A stretch of DNA of 64,000 nucleotides. Origin: Peptococcaceae bacterium (GTDB taxonomy: Bacteria; Bacillota; Peptococcia; Peptococcales; Peptococcaceae). Positions 17,654-24,593 of this stretch are shown here, piece after piece. The stretch lies in assembly GCA_900759105.1 (NCBI GenBank), contig CAAETY010000145.1, positions 1-64,000 of the forward strand, given 5' to 3'. Made by a program: the position numbers and the translations under genes. Each line of letters starts with the position of its first letter. The stretch's first letter is position 1. The notes beneath the pieces are model-generated. The model worked only from the letters and a program-made list of their open reading frames with translations. It had not been told where the DNA came from and ran no database searches.

Positions 17654-18493
17654 TTAGACTTTCATAATCACCGCAGTGCCGTGTAAATCCGCCAGCGGCA
17701 GGAGCATTAATTGTCCGTGCGCCGCTTCGTAATCCGCCACCGCCTTTGTCACGCCGCTAAAGCGTGGATTGTTGTAATCGTGCAGGAAGATCATGCCACC
17801 CTGCGACAAACGCGGCATGAAGTATTCGAGCGCCGCGAGCGTTGGTGCGTAGAGGTCAGCATCAAGACTGACAAAGGCAAAGCGTATCTCAAGCCCTTCG
17901 GCGGTGTCCGGGAAAAAGCCTACATGAACCACGACTTGTTCCGGATACGGCATACGCGCCTGCACCGTTTCTGCGGAGGTATCGGAAAAATCCATCTTGC
18001 CTTGCTGATATCGTGCTTCGCCTTCCTTTTCCAGATCGACTTGTGCAAAGCCCTCGAAGGTATCAAAGAGATGCAAAGTGCGGTCGGCAAACGCCAGGTT
18101 TATCTGCCATGCAAAATCCCCCTGATAGACGCCTAATTCCGCCACATCACCGGGCACATTTTGCAAGCGTGGCAAGAGGTTAAAGAGCATCGCTGCACGC
18201 AAATCCACCGTACGCGCCAAATCACAAAGCTCCAACACCTTGCCGTTGTAACGCAACTCGCGCGCCTGCTCGCACAAAGCGGCACTGCGTTCTCGCCCGG
18301 CAACGCCGATGCAGACAAGGTCAGGACGATACGCCAACGCCGCTTCTACAGAAACGACAGGCACCGCTGCCGCCGCATCGTGACAGGACGGATTGTTGTC
18401 GCCGTAAGCCAATAAGCAGATTTCATTTTTATTTAAGAGCACCGCAAGCTTTCGCCCCATCGCCCCGGCACCTAAAATCACTGCTGTTTTCAT
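17654..18493 (-). CDS. TylF-like methyltransferase with an N-terminal Rossmann domain
   Basis: Predicted SAM-dependent O-methyltransferase. Seen: an N-terminal nucleotide-binding fold (residues ~1-95; AVILGAGAMGRKLA), then a TylF/macrocin methyltransferase-like domain with GDVAELGVYQGDFA, LFDTFEGF, FVSLDADLYAPTLAALEYF and GGMIFLHDY. TylF enzymes methylate sugar hydroxyls and use a metal; no sugar pathway is encoded nearby, so the substrate is open. AAAGGAG precedes the ATG. It is the last gene of the Mo-hydroxylase operon, 14 bases after the CoA ligase, so it probably belongs to that system. Confidence 0.7.
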   Translation of the reverse strand: MKTAVILGAGAMGRKLAVLLNKNEICLLAYGDNNPSCHDAAAAVPVVSVEAALAYRPDLVCIGVAGRERSAALCEQARELRYNGKVLELCDLARTVDLRAAMLFNLLPRLQNVPGDVAELGVYQGDFAWQINLAFADRTLHLFDTFEGFAQVDLEKEGEARYQQGKMDFSDTSAETVQARMPYPEQVVVHVGFFPDTAEGLEIRFAFVSLDADLYAPTLAALEYFMPRLSQGGMIFLHDYNNPRFSGVTKAVADYEAAHGQLMLLPLADLHGTAVIMKV

Positions 18494-18507
18494 AGATATT
18501 CTCCTTT

Positions 18508-19701
18508 TTATTTGAGGATACGCTTTCCCGGATAAAGCGGCAAGGCGCTGTCGTGATACGGCAGCGTTTCTGTTACCGCCTCGGGCACGATCGCACGCAC
18601 CGTCGCGTCAAGTGCCGCCGCACATTCGCCCTTGCAAAGTGCCTTCACATGAAGCACGCCCGCCACATATTGTGCATGGGCATCAACCACCTCGGGCAAG
18701 CGAAAAATCGCACTGTCCAAACGCTCGAGCATCGTTGCCGCTTCCCCCACACGGAAGGATTGTGCAATGCGTTTTGTCACACTACCACACAGGCAGTCCC
18801 CCGGCAAAATGCGTGTGCGGTCACCGGTGCGATAACGCAAGAGCGGCATCGCCTTCATGCCGATGGTGGTAATAACCATTTCCCCTTCTTCGCCATCGGG
18901 TACCACGTTGCCGTCTGCGTCCACGATTTCCACAATAAAGTGGTTTTCACGCACATGCATGCCGTCAAAAGCCGGACAGGTAATCGCACCGCCCATGCAA
19001 ATTTCGCGCGAACCGTAATGCGGATACATCGTAAACTGCGCGCTTAAAAGTTCAAACACGCCCGTTGGGCAGGAATCGCCGCTGATAAGCGCCCGCTTGA
19101 TGGTACACGCCTCGCCCATTGCACGCGCAAGGCTCAACAGTGGCACCGGAAAGCCGATGTACGCCAAGGGCTTTTCGCGCGTCACACAATCTGCAAGGGT
19201 CGCATAATCCTTGCCCCACCCCATGCAAAGCGGACGCGCGCCGATTTTTTCCACCGCGCGCTTAATCAAATCGCCCAATCCAAAGGTGCCCGAAAACGGC
19301 ATGGTAATGAGCACCGCTTCCCCCGGTTGCACCATTTCACTGATGCCTGCGGCAAAAAAATCCACCGTGTGCATGACGTCTTCTTCGGTGTAAAAGACGC
19401 GCTTAGACGCCGAAGTCGTCCCCGATGTTTGATCGGTAATGATGCGCGCCACCTCCGCTTGCGAGCTCAACAAATACCGCGCCGGATGCGCCGCAAGGGC
19501 GGCGGCAGTCGTAAACGGCAGGCTTGCTAACATTTCCAAGGAATCGATTTTTTTCGGAAGCCCCTCCACGCCGTGGGCACACATCCGCGCGAGCATTTCA
19601 TTGAGTTTTTGCAGCTGAAAGAATTCGAGCGTCTCACGGGTCAAAGGGGAAAGCCCCTCCTGTTTTTCGATATAGTCATCAATATGTGAACATCTCATCA
19701 T
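18508..19701 (-). CDS. AMP-dependent CoA ligase, PaaK-like (DVU_1553-type)
   Basis: Adenylate-forming enzyme related to phenylacetate-CoA ligase. Seen: the P-loop-like TDQTSGTTSASKRV, the middle signature YPHYGSREICMGGA, and the late YRTGDRTRILPGDC with a C-terminal lobe. At 397 residues it is shorter than PaaK (about 430). It would activate a carboxylate as an acyl-adenylate and then a thioester; the acid is unknown. Its ATG overlaps the stop of the radical SAM gene (ATGA). From memory, a family of this kind is named after DVU_1553 of Desulfovibrio vulgaris and occurs beside Mo hydroxylases; I cannot confirm that here. Confidence 0.8.
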   Translation of the reverse strand: MMRCSHIDDYIEKQEGLSPLTRETLEFFQLQKLNEMLARMCAHGVEGLPKKIDSLEMLASLPFTTAAALAAHPARYLLSSQAEVARIITDQTSGTTSASKRVFYTEEDVMHTVDFFAAGISEMVQPGEAVLITMPFSGTFGLGDLIKRAVEKIGARPLCMGWGKDYATLADCVTREKPLAYIGFPVPLLSLARAMGEACTIKRALISGDSCPTGVFELLSAQFTMYPHYGSREICMGGAITCPAFDGMHVRENHFIVEIVDADGNVVPDGEEGEMVITTIGMKAMPLLRYRTGDRTRILPGDCLCGSVTKRIAQSFRVGEAATMLERLDSAIFRLPEVVDAHAQYVAGVLHVKALCKGECAAALDATVRAIVPEAVTETLPYHDSALPLYPGKRILK

Positions 19702-21020
19702 TTGCGATAAAGCGCCTTTCCTTCGCTGTTTGTCAAATTGTACGCGCAGAACGGCACCATGCCGTATTCACTATCCACTTCGCAGATGTAGCAGCGCTGT
19801 ACGCGTTCAATGTCCAAATTCCACGCATCTTGAAAGACCATGCCACTGATGGTAAAGGTGCTTTCGACAGTCTTTTGCAGAAACATGTCCAGAGCGTTGG
19901 TTGGACTGTTGGAATCACAGCAGCAACCCGCCGCCTTGCCGCTCCATTGCTGGGCGACAGTGTCACGGGTTTCGCTGCTTTGGCAGCAACAGGAACCTTC
20001 GCGCTTCGGCAATGCCTTTAAGCTACAGCACCCCTTGAGGTAGCTTGCGTGGAAGGAGCAATACGGACTTTCCGCCCCGCCGCCGGAGAAATGTTCTTGC
20101 TTAATCATGCCGTTTGTTTGCGCCTCGAGATTTTTCAACACGCGCGGAATGGTCAAGCGGCCCTGACTTGGGTCCATGCTGTTACGTCCGAAATAACTCA
20201 TTGGCTGAAAATGCACGCCACGCACATGTGGGGCATGAGATAGGGCAAAGAGCACAATCTCACCCAAACAATGGTCGTTCACACCTGCCGCCACCGTTGG
20301 CACAAGCACCACCGGCAAGCCGGAACGCTTGCAGTTTTCGATGGCACGAAGCTTGATATCTTTGAGGGGCTTGCCACGCAATACCTTGTAAATATCGTCG
20401 TCTAAACCGTCAAACTGCATGAAAACAGTAGAAACACCGGCTTTTTTAAGGTAATCCGTGTAACCCGCTTCTTCCCCTAAGCGCACCCCGTTGGTGTTGA
20501 GTTGAAAGAAAGCAAAACCCTTCTCCTTCCCCATGGCGATGATTTCCGTGAGGTCCTCACGCATCGTCGGTTCACCACCGGAAAGCTGAATATTGTACGG
20601 ACCGCCGTGACTCATAAGATGGTCGTACTGCTTGCCGATTTCTTCTAAGGTCAAGTCATGCGGTTCCTGTGCGCCGGCAGAGGCAAAGCACACCGGGCAA
20701 CTCAAATTGCAACGGTTTGTGAGTTCAAGCAAGGTACAGCAAGTCGCTTGCTTGTGATTGTCACACAACCCGCAATCGTTTGGGCAACCCTTTTCCGCCG
20801 GTTTTGCAAATGGCAATGTCGGCGGCTTGTGACAGTCGCGTGCCGCCCATTCAGCATAATGCTTGGCACTTTCTTCCCAAATCAAGGTACAAAAATCGCC
20901 ATGCTCAGGGCAAGTTTTTTCCATGTAAATATAACCATCTTCGCCTACCACCTTATTCGCCGAGATGGTTTTCAGGCACACCGGACAAACGCTCGCTGTT
21001 TTTCCAATGATGTTAGACAT
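19698..21020 (-). CDS. Radical SAM protein with N-terminal zinc ribbon and Cys-rich C-terminus (TrsS-type)
   Basis: Seen: an N-terminal zinc-ribbon-like part (CPVC at 12-15, later CPEHGDFC), more cysteines at 79-95, the radical SAM 4Fe-4S motif C104-x3-C108-x2-C111, IQLSGGEPTMREDL, and a tail with two Cys triplets (GSCCCQ and GCCCDS) around residues 340-365. The layout resembles the MJ0619-like pterin/lipid radical SAM group and, by gene context, the proteins called TrsS that are sometimes selenoproteins. I see no in-frame TGA; Cys is used throughout. Its reaction and substrate are unknown. The ATG has AGAAGGAA upstream. It may modify a product or partner used by the Mo hydroxylase. Confidence 0.8.
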   Translation of the reverse strand: MSNIIGKTASVCPVCLKTISANKVVGEDGYIYMEKTCPEHGDFCTLIWEESAKHYAEWAARDCHKPPTLPFAKPAEKGCPNDCGLCDNHKQATCCTLLELTNRCNLSCPVCFASAGAQEPHDLTLEEIGKQYDHLMSHGGPYNIQLSGGEPTMREDLTEIIAMGKEKGFAFFQLNTNGVRLGEEAGYTDYLKKAGVSTVFMQFDGLDDDIYKVLRGKPLKDIKLRAIENCKRSGLPVVLVPTVAAGVNDHCLGEIVLFALSHAPHVRGVHFQPMSYFGRNSMDPSQGRLTIPRVLKNLEAQTNGMIKQEHFSGGGAESPYCSFHASYLKGCCSLKALPKREGSCCCQSSETRDTVAQQWSGKAAGCCCDSNSPTNALDMFLQKTVESTFTISGMVFQDAWNLDIERVQRCYICEVDSEYGMVPFCAYNLTNSEGKALYRK

Positions 21021-21043
21021 ATATTTCCTTCTTTCTACTGCTT

Positions 21044-21469
21044 TTACAAAAGTTCGTTTTCGTCCAAAAGTTCAATGCACTTTTCTAAAGTCGCTTCCAT
21101 TAATATCGGGCAGCGCTGAATACGATTGCGGCTGTCGTAATCCAAAATTTGACTACATTCGGTACCGCCGTATTCGGCAGTATAGGCCTCAAACCATTCC
21201 ACAAATTTGTGAGACATCTCGTGATATTTTTCGTGCGTCGTCTCCTCGCTCGCGCCCTTTGCCGCATAATAGGCAAGCACGCACGCACCGCCGGTCATGC
21301 AGCCGCAGGTATGGCCGCTACCGCCAATACCACCGTTAAGCCCTGCAAGGGTGCGAATCAAATCCGGATTTTCTTTTTCTTCGGCGTCAAGCACAAGACG
21401 CATCAAAATCTGTGCACAATCGTAGCCTTCGTCGTACAACGAAAGCATCATGTCCATATAATCACTCAT
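21044..21469 (-). CDS. C_GCAxxG_C_C family protein
   Basis: Small cysteine-rich protein of 141 residues. Seen: helical N-terminus with YDEGYDCAQILM, the core GHTCGCMTGGACVLAYYA (a variant of GCAxxG, reading CGCMTGG), then GTECSQIL and RCPILM. The spaced cysteines suggest a redox or metal/cofactor-binding role; members are often found next to redox enzymes and some are secreted by the Tat route, but no signal peptide is present here. AAAGGGTG precedes the ATG. It lies between the methyltransferase and the radical SAM gene. Confidence 0.8.
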   Translation of the reverse strand: MSDYMDMMLSLYDEGYDCAQILMRLVLDAEEKENPDLIRTLAGLNGGIGGSGHTCGCMTGGACVLAYYAAKGASEETTHEKYHEMSHKFVEWFEAYTAEYGGTECSQILDYDSRNRIQRCPILMEATLEKCIELLDENELL

Positions 21470-21472
21470 CGC

Positions 21473-21982
21473 TTACACCCTTTCGCAAATCATTAATACA
21501 TAGGAAAGCCCCTTGCCCTTCGGCACATTTTCTTCGCGCCATAAGGCTTCGAGATAGTATTCCTTCCACTCATCCGTCAGATCCTCGATGTGACGCACGG
21601 CAAAACCCGCCTTGCGCACATCACCCAACAATGCCACGACATCGCCGCACACATCGGAAAACACCAGCTTACCGCCTTTTTTGAGCATACGCGCCGCTTC
21701 GGTTAAGGCGCCTAAAATATCGCCGCTCATATAAAAACTACACTCACTGATAATGCCGTCAAAACTTGCATCCGCAAAAGGCGCGTGCAAATAATCGCCC
21801 TTTGTCACATCATCGCCACGAGGCGCAAGGTCGATGCCCTTCGCAATATAGCCCATGTCGCGCAAAAGACGCACGGTCGCACCGTCACCGGCACCCATAT
21901 CAAGCACACGCACGCCCTTTGGCAAAAAAGACAGCTCCATCAAATAGCGACTGTGCTTTTCGCCGCCAACATGCCCCATCAT
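21473..21982 (-). CDS. Class I SAM-dependent methyltransferase (DVU_1556-type)
   Basis: Short methyltransferase of 169 residues. Seen: SAM-binding motif I VLDMGAGDGATVRLL, the acidic residue ending strand 2 (GIDLAP), DASFDGIISECSFYM as motif II, and MLKKGGKLVFSDV as motif III. An opening HVGGEKHSRYLMEL helix precedes the fold. The substrate is unknown. The start overlaps the end of the redox gene by four bases (ATGA). It would act beside the radical SAM and CoA ligase proteins of the same operon. Confidence 0.78.
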   Translation of the reverse strand: MMGHVGGEKHSRYLMELSFLPKGVRVLDMGAGDGATVRLLRDMGYIAKGIDLAPRGDDVTKGDYLHAPFADASFDGIISECSFYMSGDILGALTEAARMLKKGGKLVFSDVCGDVVALLGDVRKAGFAVRHIEDLTDEWKEYYLEALWREENVPKGKGLSYVLMICERV

Positions 21983-22197
21983 TTGTCCTCCAGTGCTTTT
22001 TCAACAGAAAGCACCTTGCCCAAGGCCAATTCCTCCGGCACATAGACAAACCCACACACCGGACAAACCGGCAATTCTACAGGAAACCCATTGTCCAAAT
22101 AAGCAAATTTTGCCTTGCCCTTTTCAAGCGGCACACCGCACTTGCGACACATCAATTTGCCTTCCGGGTCAATGGAATAATAATTCTTTTCGCTCAT
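21979..22197 (-). CDS. Small two-CxxC redox/zinc-ribbon protein (DVU_1557-type)
   Basis: A 72-residue protein with CRKC (about residues 17-20) and CPVC (about 45-48), spaced as in zinc ribbons or rubredoxin-like folds. The stretch between them is polar and aromatic (KFAYLDNGFPVEL). It could hold Zn or Fe and might pass electrons between the dicluster protein and the rest of the system; that is inference. I start at the ATG at 22197, which has AGGTG upstream; a GTG three codons earlier lies on that site. Confidence 0.75.
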   Translation of the reverse strand: MSEKNYYSIDPEGKLMCRKCGVPLEKGKAKFAYLDNGFPVELPVCPVCGFVYVPEELALGKVLSVEKALEDK

Positions 22198-22208
22198 TTT
22201 ATTCACCT

Positions 22209-24497
22209 CTACTCACGCGGTGTAATCGTCATGCGATGGCTATACGCCCCCACCACCAAATAACCGCCCTCGATGTCCTTGAACTTTACCCATACGGTAA
22301 CATTCCCTAAACGGGCACGGGTCACACTTACACCGGTTTCGGCATCAAGAATGGCTTCATCGGTTTCGCGAAGGGCAATCAATACCTGCACCACATCGCT
22401 TTTCAAAATCAAGCGGTGGTCCATATCCGCTAACGCTTCCGGCGCATATTCAATCTTAAAAGGCACTTCCGCCAATTCAAGTTCCTCCTTCCAGCACTCG
22501 CTCAAAAGCTGCTGCTTAAGCCCCAAGCGATTGTATCGTTTTTGGCTGATATCCGGGCAATGGTCGGCATTGGTGCCGTAAACGAGTTCCAAAATGTGCA
22601 TGGATTCGCGCCCTTTTCTCGCAAAACGGTCGCGACACGCCATGCAATAGGTTAAATACGGCGCATCGGTGCGTGATAGGCACATCTCGGTCATTTCGCC
22701 GGCTACCTCGGGATTCGCATATTGGGTGAGCCCCCCATAGCCACAGCAAGGAGAAGCATCGCCGTCATAGACGGTCGGCACAATCTCGCAGCCAAGTGCC
22801 CCGGCAATACGGCGAATCGCCGCTTGCGTATCATCATCGCCACGCGCCCCACAGCTGTCATGCAGTGCCACCGTACGCGCGGTGTTATCTGCCCCAAGTG
22901 GCAGGCCAATGTCTTCTAACACGTTCCACAATCCGGTGGTACGAACGCCGTCCCATTCTTTTAAGGTACGCTCACACATCGGGCAGGCACACACCACCAC
23001 AGGATTGCCCATTTCTTGCAAGGCGTTTTTGAGTTGTGCTTGGGTTTCTTCGTACATTTCCGTACGCCCCGCCCATTTTGAGATAATGCCGCAACAGCCG
23101 AGTAACAAACCCACACCGCCGTCCATACGCGCTGCAAGGTCCAAATACGCTGCGCGCACCGTTGCCGGCGCAATCGCACTCGCTTGACAGCCCGGGAAGA
23201 AGACATATTTTGTCTCAGCTTCCACTGCCGGACGCGCCAAAAAAGCCTCGCCGTTTGAAAAGAGCATGTCCATCAAAGCAAACTCATGCGGTGCCAACGG
23301 CATTTTTCCGGTAAAGACCATGTTTTCACGGGCCTTTTGACAAACCTCCGCCACATCAAATCCGTTCGGACAAATCACCTTGCACTGACCACAAAGCGCA
23401 CACGCATTAATCGGCTTGTTCATGACATGATCGCCCATGATAATACCAACGTTATTGTAAATTTCGCGCGTCAGCAAACGCGGAAATTTATTGTAATGAC
23501 GCAAATACGGACACGCCTTCATACATTCGTCGCAATGGCATTGCAAACAACGCGCCGCTTCCGCCTGCGCTTGCTCCTTCGTAAAGACGCCTTCACTTGC
23601 CACCTGCACAGACGGTGCCACACCCTCCAAAGAAGTATGCAACCGTGTTGTCGTTGGCCCTTCTTCTCCGCGGGTGTTGGATGGATGCAAATTTTGTGCC
23701 AAACGGTCTACCGTAACGGCTGCTTTTTTCGCAGCAAAGGCACTGCCCAATACCCCTTCGGACGGGCCACAAACAAGCCCACGTTCTTCAAAATACATAA
23801 GCGCTTCATCCGGCACGGCAGCGTCATCCACCATTGCAAGCACATCCATGCTCACCGCCGTCACGTCCGCTTGCCCTTGCACCTCTTGTACAAGGTTAGC
23901 CGAAAGGACACTTTCAAAATGGAATGTCACTTCCATCTTATCAAGAAGTTTCATGGTTTTTTCAAGAACCGTATCATTCGCAAAATCCGCACCGACGCGA
24001 AGCCACGCCTCTTTGTCGGATTCACAGCAATACACATCAAGCGGATAATTCTTCTTTGCCACTTCCCCTAATAATAAAAGCATAAACAAACCGCTGCCAA
24101 TCATTGCAACCGTCTTTTTCTTTTTCATGGTCTTGCGCAACCCCGCAAAACCTTTTTTGGCTTTGCCGTAAGCGACAAGAGCTTCTTCTATGCGACGAAT
24201 CGCCACCCCTTCGCCCACCTCGTTACGCTTGCAGACTTTTTCGCAGGGCGCTTCACAACCTGCGGCAATCAAATGTGGGAAGGGACAATTTTTTTCATAC
24301 AGTGCATACGCTTTATCAAAATCACCCTTCGCTACCGCTGCCAGGATTGCTTTGACATCAAGCTTTAAGGGACACTCGGCATTACAATACGCCAATTCTT
24401 CGTGAATACACAACGATTCGCGCGCTTCCAGTTCTTCTTTTGTAAAAAGCTGTTTTTGACGGTAAACGTGGGTCGATGCACGTTCATCAATGGACAT
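22209..24497 (-). CDS. Dicluster-binding oxidoreductase with CCG domains (DVU_1558-type)
   Basis: Large electron-transfer protein, 762 residues. Seen in order: an N-terminal GltD-like Fe-S domain (CNAECPLKLD, CEAPCEKVCKR); a Rossmann stretch VAMIGSGLFMLLLL, lacking the usual third glycine and much shorter than in true flavoprotein relatives; a 2x[4Fe-4S] module (CLQCHCDECMKACPY and CALCGQCKVICPNGF); and two CCG-type cysteine domains (FFPGCQ...GCCG and HDSCGA...PCCGYGG) as in HdrB/LutA. It looks like a link from the Mo enzyme to another carrier, perhaps a disulfide or quinone. GGGGGG precedes the ATG. A 12-pair hairpin separates it from the mop gene. Confidence 0.82.
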   Translation of the reverse strand: MSIDERASTHVYRQKQLFTKEELEARESLCIHEELAYCNAECPLKLDVKAILAAVAKGDFDKAYALYEKNCPFPHLIAAGCEAPCEKVCKRNEVGEGVAIRRIEEALVAYGKAKKGFAGLRKTMKKKKTVAMIGSGLFMLLLLGEVAKKNYPLDVYCCESDKEAWLRVGADFANDTVLEKTMKLLDKMEVTFHFESVLSANLVQEVQGQADVTAVSMDVLAMVDDAAVPDEALMYFEERGLVCGPSEGVLGSAFAAKKAAVTVDRLAQNLHPSNTRGEEGPTTTRLHTSLEGVAPSVQVASEGVFTKEQAQAEAARCLQCHCDECMKACPYLRHYNKFPRLLTREIYNNVGIIMGDHVMNKPINACALCGQCKVICPNGFDVAEVCQKARENMVFTGKMPLAPHEFALMDMLFSNGEAFLARPAVEAETKYVFFPGCQASAIAPATVRAAYLDLAARMDGGVGLLLGCCGIISKWAGRTEMYEETQAQLKNALQEMGNPVVVCACPMCERTLKEWDGVRTTGLWNVLEDIGLPLGADNTARTVALHDSCGARGDDDTQAAIRRIAGALGCEIVPTVYDGDASPCCGYGGLTQYANPEVAGEMTEMCLSRTDAPYLTYCMACRDRFARKGRESMHILELVYGTNADHCPDISQKRYNRLGLKQQLLSECWKEELELAEVPFKIEYAPEALADMDHRLILKSDVVQVLIALRETDEAILDAETGVSVTRARLGNVTVWVKFKDIEGGYLVVGAYSHRMTITPRE

Positions 24498-24532
24498 AAA
24501 AACGCCCCCCTTTGTTCATTCAGGATATAAAG

Positions 24533-24559
24533 AAAGAGGTGGGGGTTCCCCACCTCTTT
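24533..24559 (-). promoter_or_regulatory. Intra-operon hairpin after the Mo-hydroxylase gene
   Basis: AAAGAGGTGGGG and CCCCACCTCTTT form a perfect 12-pair stem with a three-base loop, between the Mo hydroxylase and the dicluster gene. On the minus strand only a weak T-rich stretch follows. It could partly end transcription or protect the upstream message, so the enzyme is made in excess of its helpers. Confidence 0.6.
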
Positions 24560-24593
24560 AAAGTGTAACACAAGTGTGTTTTTCTTAAAAATA

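Noticed and set aside
19698..21020. Selenocysteine in the radical SAM protein
   Set aside because: Relatives are, from memory, sometimes selenoproteins, but this frame is open from ATG to stop with Cys at the Cys-rich sites and no in-frame TGA.
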